Assembly (NCBI RefSeq): GCF_029846715.1
Contig: NZ_JARVWW010000047.1
Location: 1-54,122, forward strand
From: Bradyrhizobium nivariense
GTDB taxonomy: Bacteria > Pseudomonadota > Alphaproteobacteria > Rhizobiales > Xanthobacteraceae
Length of the DNA: 54,122 nucleotides
Direction of reading: 5' to 3'
Below are positions 15,879-24,972 of this stretch, in pieces. Each line of letters opens with the position of its first letter. The first letter of the stretch is position 1. The translations under genes were made by a program, and so were the position numbers. The notes under the pieces are model-generated. The model saw only the letters and a program-made list of their open reading frames with translations. It had not been told where the DNA came from and searched no databases.

Positions 15879-16664
15879 ATGGCAAAGGACAGTTTGTGCG
15901 CAATCGTGACGGGGTCCGCCTCCGGCCTGGGTGCTGCGACCGCGGAAATTCTCGCACGGAGCGGGGCGCGGCTCGTCATCAACTATTCCTCGAGCCAGAA
16001 GGAAGCGGAGGCGACCGCGGACCTTTGCCGCAAGGCGGGCTCTCCGGAAGTTCTGGTCGCGCAGGGCGACGTTTCAAAGGATGAGGATTGCCGCAAGATC
16101 GTCGCGGCAGCTGGCGGCTGGGGCCGGCTCGATGTGCTGGTCAACAATGCCGGCATCACCAAGCATGTCGCCCATGCCGATCTCGATGGATTGTCGGCGG
16201 AAGATTTCCAGCGCCTATACGGCGTCAACACCATCGGCCCGTTCCAGATGGTGCGCGCGGCGCGCAGCCTGCTGGAGGCCGGCGCCAAGGCCTCAGAGCG
16301 GCCGTCCGCCGTGGTCAACGTGTCCTCGGTCGCCGGGATCAGCGGCGTCGGTTCATCGATCGCTTATGCCGCGAGCAAGGGGGCGCTCAACACGATGACG
16401 CTGTCGCTGTCGCGCGCGCTCGCGCCGCTGATCCGCGTCAACACGGTATGCCCGGGCTATATCGACACGCCCTGGTTCACCAAGGGCCGCGGCGAGGCCG
16501 GCGCCAAGCAGGTGCGCGACAGCGTTGTGGCGAAGGTGCCGCTGAAGGTCGCATCATCAGCGGAGGACATCGCGCAGCTCGTCTGCTTCCTGGCGATGCC
16601 GGCCTCCAGCAACATGACCGGCGAGGTCGTGCGCATGGATGCCGGGATGCATTTGGTGACGTAA
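15879..16664 (+). CDS. SDR-family oxidoreductase
   Basis: 261 residues of a classical short-chain dehydrogenase: the cofactor loop VTGSASGLGAATAEIL, LDVLVNNAGITK, the catalytic Ser in VVNVSSVAGISG, the YAASKG Tyr-Lys pair (YxxxK), and VCPGYIDTPWF. Asn after the second strand (VINYSSSQ) suggests NADP preference, as in 3-oxoacyl-reductases of the FabG type. GGGGAAGG precedes the ATG. It is divergent from the acyl-CoA dehydrogenase operon across a repeat-rich promoter region, so a role in the same beta-oxidation-like pathway is plausible. Confidence 0.88.
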   Translation: MAKDSLCAIVTGSASGLGAATAEILARSGARLVINYSSSQKEAEATADLCRKAGSPEVLVAQGDVSKDEDCRKIVAAAGGWGRLDVLVNNAGITKHVAHADLDGLSAEDFQRLYGVNTIGPFQMVRAARSLLEAGAKASERPSAVVNVSSVAGISGVGSSIAYAASKGALNTMTLSLSRALAPLIRVNTVCPGYIDTPWFTKGRGEAGAKQVRDSVVAKVPLKVASSAEDIAQLVCFLAMPASSNMTGEVVRMDAGMHLVT

Positions 16665-16684
16665 GGCCTCGCAACACACTCGGT

Positions 16685-16805
16685 GTCGTCCCGGCGAAGG
16701 CCGGGACCCATAACCACAGGGCGTATTGTGGCGCGAAGCCGGCAATGACCGATCTTCGCCAAATCGAATTCGGTGGCTATGGGTCCCGGCCTTCGCCGGG
16801 ACGAC
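16685..16805. repeat. Palindromic repeat R1, copy 2
   Basis: Arms gtcgtcccggcgaaggccgg and ccggccttcgccgggacgac, 26 bases each when the inward gaccca/tgggtc is counted, around a ~70-base centre that includes gatcttcgccaaa. Located between the convergent SDR and GlsB-type genes. Confidence 0.85.
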
Positions 16806-16845
16806 ACCGTTTTTGTAGATAGACCACAGCCCAAATTGACTGCGA

Positions 16846-17118
16846 CTACCCCTTGATCACGCCGCTCGCGACCAACCGGTGCCAGATGAACAGCACCACT
16901 ACCGCGCCGATCGTGGCCATGATGAATCCGGCGCCCTGGTCGGGACTGTAGTGACCGATCGCCTGGCCGACGAAGGTCGCGAGAAACGCGCCGGCGATGC
17001 CGAGGATGGTGGTGAGGATGAAGCCGCTCGGGTTGTTCGGTCCCGGCGCCAGCCAGCGCGCGATGAGGCCGGCGATGAAGCCGACGACGATGATCCACAA
17101 CAAGCCACCCATGCTCAT
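16846..17118 (-). CDS. GlsB/YeaQ/YmgE-family stress-response membrane protein
   Basis: 90 residues, almost entirely membrane: WIIVVGFIAGLIARWLAPG, then TTILGIAGAFLATFVGQ and ATIGAVVVLFIWHRLV give three hydrophobic segments with glycine zippers. This is the transglycosylase-associated (Tag/YeaQ) family, often induced by general stress. Its molecular role is not known. It lies 28 bases downstream of the stop of the YidB-like gene on the same strand. Confidence 0.88.
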   Translation of the reverse strand: MSMGGLLWIIVVGFIAGLIARWLAPGPNNPSGFILTTILGIAGAFLATFVGQAIGHYSPDQGAGFIMATIGAVVVLFIWHRLVASGVIKG

Positions 17119-17146
17119 GACAGTGCTCCCCTCGCTTTGATTAAAA

Positions 17147-17734
17147 TCAGATTCTGCCCGAAAGCTCGTTCTCGGTCGGCAGCCGTCCGTCCGGTGTCAA
17201 ATGATCAATCACCTGCGGCAGATACTGGCTGAGGCCCGAAAGCAGCTCGTCGCGCGACAGGCCGCTCTGGGCGGACAGGCTCTCGATCTGGTCGGCGCCG
17301 AGCGCGTTGGCGAGATCGCCCGGCGCGATCGCCTTGTTCTCGCCCTTGCCGACCCAGGTATTGGCGGCGTCGCCATGGCCGCCCTGCTGGAGCTGGTTGA
17401 GGAGATCGCCGAGACCGCCACTCAGCACCGTGCCGGCCGCACCGCCCGCGAGCAGGCCGCCAAGGCCGCCCTTGAGCAGATCGCCGAGACCGCCGCTGCC
17501 GCCGGGAACAGCGCCGCCGCCCGTATTCACCGGCGTCGGAGGCGGCAGCGGTGACCGCTGCTGCGGCGCCGCGCCGGGCTGGCCTGCAGTCATGTGCTTG
17601 AACGCCTTCCAGGCGAGCAGGCCAAGGAGCGCCATGGTCATCGGCGACATGCCGCCCGAGGACTTCTCAGAGCTTGGCGTGCTCGGGCCGCGCGGGCCGT
17701 TCTGCATGCCGTTGAGGACGTCGAGTAGACCCAT
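17147..17734 (-). CDS. YidB-like (DUF937) protein
   Basis: 195 residues from ATG 17734 (AAAGGAGA upstream). MGLLDVLNGM starts the domain; a Gly/Pro-rich linker of about 60 residues with GGLGDLLKGGLGGLLAGG repeats follows; the C-terminal helices NTWVGKGENKAIAPGDLANAL, LSAQSGLSRDELLSGL and LPQVIDHLTPDGRLP define the YidB/DUF937 family. Function unknown. There is a short hydrophobic stretch (MTMALLGLLAWKAF) but no clear export signal. Confidence 0.85.
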   Translation of the reverse strand: MGLLDVLNGMQNGPRGPSTPSSEKSSGGMSPMTMALLGLLAWKAFKHMTAGQPGAAPQQRSPLPPPTPVNTGGGAVPGGSGGLGDLLKGGLGGLLAGGAAGTVLSGGLGDLLNQLQQGGHGDAANTWVGKGENKAIAPGDLANALGADQIESLSAQSGLSRDELLSGLSQYLPQVIDHLTPDGRLPTENELSGRI

Positions 17735-17900
17735 GGTGCTCTCCTTTGGCGTTCTCGTTGGCGAGTGCCCGCCGCTGATAGGCCCCCGGGGCAAAAACAT
17801 ATGGGGCTCTCATGACGGTTACAAGGCGGATGCGCCGCGATGGGCAGCCGGCCTCGCCTCTGCTATCGAAGGCCGGGCATTCAGGGAGCAAGGCGAGGTG

Positions 17901-18905
17901 ATGACGGATCGACCGATCGTGGTGGCCGGCGCGGGCGCCATCGGATGTTTCGTCGGCGGCACCCTGGCGGCCACCGGCCGCCGCGTCGCATTCCTGGTGC
18001 GGCCGCGGGTGAAGGCCGAGATCGAGCGGTTCGGCCTGCGGCTGACCGATTTCGACGGCTCCGAGAAGAAGCTCAGCCCGGGCCAACTCGCGCTGTCGGA
18101 AGATCCCGCGATCCTCCACAGCGCCGGTATCGTGCTGGTCACGGTGAAGAGCGCGGACACGGCTGGTGTCGCGGACCAGATCGCGCAGCATGCGCCGCAG
18201 GATGCCGTCATCGTCTCGCTGCAAAACGGCGTCGGCAATGTCGCGGTGCTGCGCGAGCGCCTCGACGGCCGCCGCGTGCTCGCCGGCATGGTGCCTTTCA
18301 ACGTGATCGGAATGGGCGAGGGCCGTTTCCACCGCTCGACCTCCGGCGACATTCATGTTGGCGAAGACGAAGCGAACACGGCCGCAGCGCTGTCGGTGCC
18401 GGGGCTCACCATGCGCGCGAGCCGCGACATCACGGGCGTGCAATGGGGCAAGCTGGTCATCAATTTGAACAATGCGCTCAGCGCCTTGTCCGACATGCCG
18501 CTCGCCGCGCAATTGGCGAACCGCGACTGGCGAAAACTGTTCGCTGACCAGATGGCGGAGGGGCTGGCTGCGATGAAGGCGGCCGGCATCACACCGGTTT
18601 CGGCGACGCCGATCCCGTCGTCCTGGACGCCCACCTTGCTGAGACTGCCTGACCCGATTTTCAACCTGATCCTGGGAAGGACCATGAAGATCGATCCCGA
18701 GGCGCGTTCCTCGATGTGGCAGGATTTGAAACAGGGCCGCAAGACCGAGATCGACTATCTCCAGGGTGCGATCATCGCGCTCGCCGAACAGAACAGCGTC
18801 GACGTGCCGCTGTCGCGCCGCATTGTTGCCCTGATCAACGAGGCTGAGGCCGCGGGCAAGGGTCCGCCGCGGCTGACGCCGCAACAGATCCACGGCGCTG
18901 CATGA
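17901..18905 (+). CDS. Ketopantoate reductase family protein (2-dehydropantoate 2-reductase-like)
   Basis: 334 residues. The N-terminal Rossmann motif PIVVAGAGAIGCFVGGTLA is followed by VLVTVKSADTAGVAD, VSLQNGVGNVAVLRERL and, near residue 175, WGKLVINLNNALSALSD, the ApbA/PanE C-terminal domain with the Lys and Asn expected in the active site. It should reduce a 2-keto acid with NADPH. A second paralogue lies at 31300-32274, and no other pantothenate genes are nearby, so the true substrate may not be ketopantoate. The start at 17901 removes an upstream extension that only mirrors the YidB-like gene. Confidence 0.85.
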   Translation: MTDRPIVVAGAGAIGCFVGGTLAATGRRVAFLVRPRVKAEIERFGLRLTDFDGSEKKLSPGQLALSEDPAILHSAGIVLVTVKSADTAGVADQIAQHAPQDAVIVSLQNGVGNVAVLRERLDGRRVLAGMVPFNVIGMGEGRFHRSTSGDIHVGEDEANTAAALSVPGLTMRASRDITGVQWGKLVINLNNALSALSDMPLAAQLANRDWRKLFADQMAEGLAAMKAAGITPVSATPIPSSWTPTLLRLPDPIFNLILGRTMKIDPEARSSMWQDLKQGRKTEIDYLQGAIIALAEQNSVDVPLSRRIVALINEAEAAGKGPPRLTPQQIHGAA

Positions 18906-18933
18906 GCTCACGCCGGCCGACGGGAGACGTGCG

Positions 18934-19146
18934 ATGAAGCGCTATTTGACGATCGGGGTCGCACTGGCCGTCCTCTGCGGCGCCGTCACGTTTGCCCAAG
19001 CAAGGCCGCCGACGGTCACGAACTCTCCCGGCTATGACGCGCGATTGCGGGAGAGCCGGAAGGCGTTGAGCGGCTCGCCGACAACGGCGCCGGCCAGTGT
19101 GCCGGTGGTCGCACCCAAGCGCAGCAAGAAGAAGCACACGAACTGA
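18934..19146 (+). CDS. Small exported basic protein
   Basis: 70 residues. A signal peptide (MKRYLTIGVALAVLCGAVTF, cut after AQA) leaves a ~45-residue mature part rich in Pro, Ser and Thr with a KRSKKKHTN tail. GGGAG precedes the ATG, 28 bases after the reductase stop. No family recognised. Confidence 0.6.
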   Translation: MKRYLTIGVALAVLCGAVTFAQARPPTVTNSPGYDARLRESRKALSGSPTTAPASVPVVAPKRSKKKHTN

Positions 19147-19162
19147 GGCCGCATCCTCAGCC

Positions 19163-19290
19163 GTCGTCCTGGCGAAAGCCAGGACCCATACCGCGGAATC
19201 TATCAATAGTGAACGGTCGGAGTACCGAACTACAAGCCTGCCGCCAAACGGCCTCTTGGGATAATGGGTCCTGGCTTTCGCCAGGACGAC
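19163..19290. repeat. Palindromic repeat R1, copy 3
   Basis: Arms gtcgtcctggcgaaagccag and ctggctttcgccaggacgac, perfectly complementary for 20 bases. It lies between convergent genes for two small exported proteins. Confidence 0.85.
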
Positions 19291-19311
19291 GGCGGAGCTT
19301 GTGGCCGCAGC

Positions 19312-19944
19312 TCAGCCCTTCTTCGCGGGCTTGCTCGGCGTCGGGCTGAACAGCTTCTTCAGGTCGTTCAAGCTTTCCGACAGCCGCGGCCATTCGCAGG
19401 AGAACGAGCCCTTGGTGCAGGGCGCGCCCTTCGGCCGCGGTCGCGCGTCGCCGATGGCGGCCTGCTGGACTTTCGGCCGCTCGACCGGTACGGGCACGCG
19501 CTCGACCTCGGTTCGCAGCGCGACCTGCTGGAGCTGCTGCGCCTGTTGTTCCTGCTGCTCGCGCTGCAGGCGCATGGCGGCCTGGGCGGCTTCATTGCTG
19601 CGGCGCTGAGTGGCGAGATAGGCGGTGTAGGATTCGTCGATCTTCTTCTGCTCCTCCGGCGTTGGATTGGGGCCGGCGATGTCGAAGGTGCGGTCCTGGA
19701 GGAAATCGTAATAGGCATAGCCGCCGCCTGCCTTGCGCCGGCCGGCGAATTTGGCGTTGCAGTCTGCAAGCGCAGCCGTCTTCTCGGATTTGGTCGCGGC
19801 TTTCTCGGCGGCGTCGGCGCAGGCCTCGAAGTCGACAGGGGCGCGCTTCCACCATTGTGCCTGGGCATGCGACGGCGTCAGCAGGAAAAATCCTGCTGTG
19901 GCGACGAGGAGCGCCGCACGACGCGATGCAACTGCGACCGACAT
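19312..19944 (-). CDS. Exported protein with a Gln-rich coiled segment
   Basis: 210 residues. A signal peptide ends near residue 28 (LLTPSHAQA). Residues ~38-65 carry two Cys (FEACADAAEKAA, ALADCNAKFAG). Residues 95-150 form a predicted coiled coil with Glu/Gln repeats (MRLQREQQEQQAQQLQQ). Two more Cys are near the end (APCTKGSFSCEW), then a Lys/Pro tail. No known family recognised; periplasmic location is inferred from the signal. Confidence 0.7.
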   Translation of the reverse strand: MSVAVASRRAALLVATAGFFLLTPSHAQAQWWKRAPVDFEACADAAEKAATKSEKTAALADCNAKFAGRRKAGGGYAYYDFLQDRTFDIAGPNPTPEEQKKIDESYTAYLATQRRSNEAAQAAMRLQREQQEQQAQQLQQVALRTEVERVPVPVERPKVQQAAIGDARPRPKGAPCTKGSFSCEWPRLSESLNDLKKLFSPTPSKPAKKG

Positions 19945-20153
19945 TCTACGAGAGCATTCCTTGCAAAACTCAACCCGAACTGAGTCGAGCCGGATTTTTG
20001 CCCCTTTATTGCCGGCTTGTCACCCATGGAACCCGGGAATTTCATGGCTGTGATGCTGACATTTTTTGCTTGACGTGGTGCAGGAGTCACAGCGTCACTT
20101 CATCCTGCGCTCGCCTCGTCGGCGACGCCAAGAAGACGAAGTGGAAACGCCTG

Positions 20154-21672
20154 ATGCTGCTGCCCTTGTCCGATGTGCCGCGCTGGTACGCCGCGCGCAA
20201 ACCGCAAGGCACGATCGCCGTCCGTCACGGACCGGACACGCTGACATGGGACGCGCTCGAGCGCGGCGCCAACCGGCGCGCGCGCGGCGTTTGCGGCCAG
20301 CGGCGTCAAGCCCGGCGACTTCGTCGCGATCGGGTTGCCCAACGGCAATGCGTTCTTCGAGACATCCTTTGCGGTGTGGAAGTGCGGGGCGACGCCGACC
20401 TCGCTGTCATGGCGGCTGCCGCGCGGCGAAGCCGCCGCGGTGCTTGCTATCCTGAAGCCGGCGCTCGTGGTCGGCGGCGAAGCCGACTGGAACGCGCCGA
20501 ACCGCCTTCCTGCGGATTTCGTGCCGGAAGGATTTTCGGACGAGCCGCTCACCGCACCGGTGGCGCACTATTGGAAAGCCATGACCAGCGGCGGATCGAC
20601 CGGCCGCCCGAAGGTGATCCTCGACCACCAGCCGGCGGTGACCGACACGGTCGCCGCGCCGCCGCTCAACATCCCCTTCGGGGTCTCGCTGCTCAATCCC
20701 GGTCCGCTCTACCACAATGCGCCGTTCATCGTGTCGCATTACGCGCTGTTCACCGGCGGCCAGCTCACCGGCCTCATCAAGTTCGACGCCGAGGAGACGC
20801 TGCGACAAATTGCGCGCGAGCGCGTGCAATGGGTCAATTTCGTGCCGACCATGATGCACCGGATCTGGGCGCTGCCGGAGCACGTGCGCAATTCCTACGA
20901 TGTGTCGAGCCTGCAGACCGTCTTCCACATGGCAGCTCCGATGCCACCCTGGCTGAAGGAGAACTGGATCGCCTGGCTCGGGCCTGAGCGGATATGGGAG
21001 CTCTATGGCGGCACCGAGCGCCAGGGCTCCTGCATCATCTCCGGCACGGAGTGGCTGACGCACAAGGGCTCGGTCGGCAAGATCGGCGAGACGGCGCGCT
21101 TGCGCATCATCGGCGAGGACGGCAACGACGTCGCGCCAGGTGAGACCGGCGAGATCTATTTCCTCAACAATGACGGCAAGGATGCCACCTATCACTATCT
21201 CGGCGCCGAGCCGAAGCGCCGCGCGGACGGCTGGGAATCGCTCGGCGATATCGGCAGGCTGGACGCCGAAGGCTACCTCTATCTCGGTGACCGCCTCGCC
21301 GACATGGTGCTGCGCGGCGGCGCCAACATCTATCCGGCCGAGGTCGAAGCCGCGGTCTCCGAGTGCCCCGGCGTGCGCTCCTGCGTGGTGGTGGGATTGC
21401 CAGATCAGGAATTGGGCCAGCGCGTGCACGCCATCATCGAGCCGGAGGGCGACGCGGACGGTCAGGCCATCGCCGACGGCATGGCGGACTTTTTGAAGGA
21501 CAGGCTCAGCCGCTACAAGCATCCGGAGAGTTTCGAGATCGTCAGCGTTCCGCCGCGCGACGATTCCGGAAAAGTTCGTCGCACGCTGTTGCGCGACGAG
21601 CGCGCGGCGTGGATGAAGGAGGGGCGCGCCTTCCGGATTCTGCCGGCGAGGGCGCGGGCGCACGCCGAGTAG
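20154..21672 (+). pseudogene. AMP-dependent acyl-CoA synthetase interrupted by a one-base frameshift
   Basis: The first ~43 codons (MLLPLSDVPRWYAARKPQG...LERGANRRAR) and the rest (AASGVKPGDFVAIGLPNGNA onwards) are in different frames, joined at 20275-20290 in a GC run, cggcgcgcgcgcggcg. One extra base explains the shift. After it all ANL motifs are intact: MTSGGSTGRPKVILDHQP, ELYGGTERQG, GDIGRLDAEGYLYLGDR, GGANIYPAEVEAAV and the C-terminal lysine loop PPRDDSGKVRR. A short product could start at ATG 20335 but would lack ~60 residues. Either the gene is broken or the base is a sequencing error. The RraA-like gene follows by 25 bases. Confidence 0.8.
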
Positions 21673-21697
21673 GACAATTACGGAAGGATTTTGGGAT

Positions 21698-22336
21698 ATG
21701 ACCATCACCATCGCTGCGAACAGCGTGCCGAAGCCGCCGGCCGACATCATCGCGGGTTTTCGCGGTGCGCCGACCTCGGTCATTTCAGACAATCTCGCCC
21801 GGCTGCCGGGTGCGGTGGGGCTCAAACCCTATCATCGCGGCGCCAAGCTGGTGGGCACGGCCTTCACCGTGCGCACCCGTCCCGGCGACAATCTCGCCAT
21901 CCACCGCGCGCTCGAGCTGGTCGGTCCCGGCGACGTCATCGTGGTCGATGGCGGCGGCGATGAGACCCGCGCGCTGGTCGGCGAAATCATGAAGACTATC
22001 GCGCAGTGGCGCAAAGCCGAAGGCTATGTCATCGACGGCGCGATCCGCGATGTCGCAGCGTTCGCGGCCGATGACTTTCCCTGCTACGCCCGTGCGGTGA
22101 CCCACCGCGGCCCCTACAAGAACGGCCCCGGCGAGATCAACGTGCCTGTTACGATCGGCGGCAGCGTGATCTCGCCCGGCGACATCGTCGTCGGCGACGA
22201 GGACGGCGTGGTGTCGTTTCCTGCCGCTGGTGCCGCCGCGCTGCTGGAAGCGGTGCGCGCCCAGGTCGCGCGCGAGGAGGAGACACTGAAGGCGATCCGC
22301 GAGGGCCGCTACCAGGGCTCTTACGGGAAGGCCTGA
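21698..22336 (+). CDS. RraA-like aldolase family protein
   Basis: 212 residues of the RraA/HMG-aldolase fold: TSVISDNLARLPGAVGL, LVGTAFTVRTRPGDNLAIH, PGDVIVVDGGGDETRALVGE, YVIDGAIRDVAAFA (the Arg-Asp pair of the metal and substrate site) and PGDIVVGDEDGVVSFP. Members cleave 4-hydroxy-4-methyl-2-oxoglutarate or related acids, or bind RNase E. Since the neighbour is an acyl-CoA ligase and the region is rich in aromatic and acyl metabolism, a class II aldolase or decarboxylase on a keto acid is more likely than an RNase regulator. Confidence 0.85.
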   Translation: MTITIAANSVPKPPADIIAGFRGAPTSVISDNLARLPGAVGLKPYHRGAKLVGTAFTVRTRPGDNLAIHRALELVGPGDVIVVDGGGDETRALVGEIMKTIAQWRKAEGYVIDGAIRDVAAFAADDFPCYARAVTHRGPYKNGPGEINVPVTIGGSVISPGDIVVGDEDGVVSFPAAGAAALLEAVRAQVAREEETLKAIREGRYQGSYGKA

Positions 22337-22453
22337 TCAGAATAGGCGAGGAAGGACGGGCGTGCTGCTCGAGGGTTGGGCGATCCGCGTCACGAGAGGC
22401 CCCGTCCCGGGGATTGCCATCCCAGGTCCGGTGCGCACGCGCGGGCTTGAGCG

Positions 22454-22747
22454 TCAGATCATCTTGCCAACGATCTTTGTCATATCTGCCGCCGAAAACG
22501 CGCGCAGCGTTTCGGTGCGGACGTTGCCGAGTGCGCTGAGACTAAGGCTGAGCGACATCGCGGCGGCCTCATCTGGGGCCTCGAGAACGGTCACAACGTC
22601 ATATCGTCCCTGCGTCCAGACGATCTCTTTCACGGTCACGCCGAACGTTTTGGCCAACTCCTTGAATGCCTCGGCCCGTTTCGGCGACTCCCTGACGCTG
22701 CGGACTCCCTGATCAGTGAAGTTTCCCAGCACGACATAGGTTACCAT
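22454..22747 (-). CDS. GYD domain protein
   Basis: 97 residues: MVTYVVLGNFTDQGVRSVRE, then KTFGVTVKEIVWTQGRYDVV containing the family's G-x-Y-D motif, and a C-terminal ALGNVRTETLRAFSAADM. This small ferredoxin-like-fold family has no established activity. Stands alone. Confidence 0.85.
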   Translation of the reverse strand: MVTYVVLGNFTDQGVRSVRESPKRAEAFKELAKTFGVTVKEIVWTQGRYDVVTVLEAPDEAAAMSLSLSLSALGNVRTETLRAFSAADMTKIVGKMI

Positions 22748-22871
22748 GGTCGTCCTCCCTGGTTAGATCCCAGATACAATTCTCGCTTGAGGAAACCGCG
22801 CCAAGCTTGCCACAGCGGCTGGGATAGCGCTACCTGCGCGTTGGGAGCGTCAGCGGATGTGACTTAACCGG

Positions 22872-23225
22872 TCAGGACAATGGCCGCGCAAAACTGAGTT
22901 CGTGGCCGTCTGGGTCGGTAAGATGGAAGTAGCGCTCGCCCCATTCCGCATCGCGTGGCGTGGTCGAGGGCTGCCACCCGGCGTCGCATGCGCGCTGGTA
23001 GGTCCCGTCGACATCGGCCACGTAGAAGATGACGCGGCCCCACCAGGACCAGTGCTTGTCGTCCGGCTGTGCCGTCAGGTTGAGATAGCCGGTCCCGGCG
23101 CGAAAGCTCGTGAATGCCGCGGCCTCGCCGCCATGCAGGAGCTCGAATCCCAGCGAACGATAGAAGTGCACGGCGCAGCCCATGTCATGCGTCCCGAGTG
23201 TGATGGCGCTGATGCTTTCGATCAT
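22872..23225 (-). CDS. VOC-family (glyoxalase/bleomycin-resistance-like) protein
   Basis: 117 residues, one vicinal-oxygen-chelate domain: ISAITLGTHDMGCAVHFYRSLGF, then FTSFRAGTGYLNL, GRVIFYVADVDGTY and YFHLTDPDGHELSFARPL with the C-terminal Glu ligand. The substrate is unknown. Not related in position to the other VOC protein at 3392. Transcribed away from the tRNA. Confidence 0.82.
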   Translation of the reverse strand: MIESISAITLGTHDMGCAVHFYRSLGFELLHGGEAAAFTSFRAGTGYLNLTAQPDDKHWSWWGRVIFYVADVDGTYQRACDAGWQPSTTPRDAEWGERYFHLTDPDGHELSFARPLS

Positions 23226-23370
23226 GTGGGCTGCTCCACCGAGAGGGATCTTGGTAAACGATTGTACCGTAGCCTTGTCGCGATTGACGATGATCTGCCC
23301 CCGCCTTGCGGCTGGCGAACCGCACCCTGCTCTGCTATGAGGGGGCCGAACTCTTTCAAGCGGGTTCCGC

Positions 23371-23447
23371 GGTCCCGTAGCTCAGCCGGATAGAGCGACG
23401 GTTTCCTAAACCGTAGGTCGGAAGTTCGAGTCTTCCCGGGATCGCCA
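23371..23447 (+). tRNA. tRNA-Arg(CCT)
   Basis: 77-base cloverleaf: acceptor GGTCCCG / CGGGATC (one G-U pair), D arm GCTC..GAGC, anticodon stem ACGGT/ACCGT with loop TTCCTAA giving anticodon CCT, T arm GGAAG-TTCGAGT-CTTCC, discriminator G and encoded CCA. It reads AGG. No integrase or att-like duplication is seen beside it. Confidence 0.95.
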
Positions 23448-23577
23448 TTTTGTCATAGGCACCGTCGCCGTTTGCCACACCCATCGGCGCAAAAATTGCT
23501 AGAAGCGAAGGCCTTCCTTGCTGGCCCGGCTGATGTGCCCCCCAGCCACACCTCACTGCCCCCATCCGGAGACGATA

Positions 23578-24717
23578 ATGCCTTTCGACTTGATCCTGCG
23601 CGGCGGCCGTGTGGTCGACCCGTCCCAGAAGCTTGATGCCGTGACGGATGTCGCCTTTGCGGGCGGCAAGGTCGCTGCGATCGGCACCGGGCTCAAGGCC
23701 GATCCGGGCACCGATGTGCGCGACGTTTCGCAGCTCATCGTCACCCCTGGCCTGATCGATCTCCACACCCATGTCTATTGGGGCGGCACCTCGCTCGGTA
23801 TCGACGCCGAGGAGTTCTGCCGCCTCTCCGGCGTCACTACCGCGGTGGACACCGGAAGCGCGGGGCCCGGCAATTTCGCGGGTTTCCGCAAGCACGTGAT
23901 CGAGCCGAGCCAGGTCCGCATTCTCGCCTATCTGCACGTCTCGCATGCCGGCATTTTCGGCTTCTCGCACCGGATCATGGTCGGCGAGAGCGAGGAACTG
24001 CGGCTGATGAATCCGATCGAGGCGGCCAAGGTGGCCGATGCCAACCGCGACCTCATCGTCGGCATCAAGGTGCGCGTGGGGCTGCATTCCTCGGGCACGT
24101 CGGGGATCGTGCCGCTCGACATCGCGCTCGAGGTCGCGAACGAGGTCGGCATGCCCCTGATGGCGCATATCGACCATCCGCCGCCGAGCTACGAGGAGGT
24201 GCTGGCGCGCCTGCGCCCCGGCGACGTGCTCACCCATGCGTTCCGGCCCTTCCCCAACACGCCCGCGACCGCGCAGGGCACGGTGAAGCGGGCGGTGCTC
24301 GACGCCCGCGAGCGCGGCGTGCTGTTCGACATCGGCCACGGCAAGGGTTCGTTCGCGTTCAAGACCGCGCGCGCCATGCTCGCCAACGGCTTCTATCCGG
24401 ACACCATCTCCTCCGACATTCATCAGCTCTGCATCGACGGCCCGGCCTTCGACCAGGTGACGACCCTGTCGAAATTCTTGTGCATGGGCATGCCGCTGTC
24501 GGACGTCATCGCGACCTCCACGGTCAACGCCGCAATGGCGCTGCGGCGCCCCGAGCTCGGCAGCCTCAAGCCCGGCAGCGTCGGCGATGCCACGCTGATC
24601 TCGGTCAAGGAAGGCCAGTTCGACTATGAGGACGTCGTCGGCGAGCACCTGATCGGCGATCGGAAGATCGTGTCCGAAGGCGTCGTCATCGGCGGCCGCT
24701 GGTGGCATCCGAACTAA
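23578..24717 (+). CDS. Amidohydrolase/deacetylase-family metallohydrolase
   Basis: 379 residues from ATG 23578 (CGGAGA upstream). The amidohydrolase barrel shows VTPGLIDLHTHVYWGG (HxH metal motif), a likely carboxylated Lys in IVGIKVRVGLHSSGTSG, metal His in PLMAHIDHPPPSY, DVLTHAFRPFPNTP, and the final Asp in ISSDIHQLCIDGP; N- and C-terminal strands form the small sandwich (DLILRGGRVVDPSQKL, GVVIGGRWW). Layout matches the dihydroorotase-like group annotated as amidohydrolase/deacetylase; the substrate (an N-acyl or cyclic amide) is unknown. The tRNA is upstream and the gene appears to be alone. Confidence 0.88.
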   Translation: MPFDLILRGGRVVDPSQKLDAVTDVAFAGGKVAAIGTGLKADPGTDVRDVSQLIVTPGLIDLHTHVYWGGTSLGIDAEEFCRLSGVTTAVDTGSAGPGNFAGFRKHVIEPSQVRILAYLHVSHAGIFGFSHRIMVGESEELRLMNPIEAAKVADANRDLIVGIKVRVGLHSSGTSGIVPLDIALEVANEVGMPLMAHIDHPPPSYEEVLARLRPGDVLTHAFRPFPNTPATAQGTVKRAVLDARERGVLFDIGHGKGSFAFKTARAMLANGFYPDTISSDIHQLCIDGPAFDQVTTLSKFLCMGMPLSDVIATSTVNAAMALRRPELGSLKPGSVGDATLISVKEGQFDYEDVVGEHLIGDRKIVSEGVVIGGRWWHPN

Positions 24718-24785
24718 AGCTTCGCCTCTCGCCGCTCGTGACAGCTCCCGTATCAAGAAAGCGTGGCGGGAAGCTCGCCTGCGGC

Positions 24786-24900
24786 CATCCTTCGAGACGC
24801 CCGCCTACGGCGGGCCCTCAGGATGAGGTCGTGTTTCGCGGGGAGATACCAAACCCTCATGGTGAGGAGCCCGCCAAAGCGGGCGTCTCGAACCATGCAG
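24786..24900. repeat. Palindromic repeat (CCTCATGGTGAGGAG type), second copy
   Basis: Opposite order to the copy at 8531: ccatccttcgagacgcccgc with ggcgggccctcaggatgagg, then ccctcatggtgaggagcccg with gcgggcgtctcgaaccatgc. It lies between the convergent amidohydrolase and binding-protein genes; nothing else is seen in 24718-24972. Confidence 0.75.
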
Positions 24901-24972
24901 GCCGAGCACGTCCGGTGACCTCTCAGCTGCCATATGCGATCGCCCTGCCCCTTATGGGAAGAGGCCGTCAGC

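Noticed and set aside
17307..17900. N-terminal extension of the ketopantoate reductase homologue
   Set aside because: This part mirrors the YidB-like gene on the other strand; the Rossmann fold begins at ATG 17901.
23371..24717. Genomic island integrated at tRNA-Arg(CCT)
   Set aside because: No integrase gene and no second copy of the tRNA 3' end nearby; the neighbouring genes look like core metabolism.
23356..24756. A 466-residue minus-strand frame
   Set aside because: Antisense to the amidohydrolase and extends across the tRNA gene; no recognisable protein.
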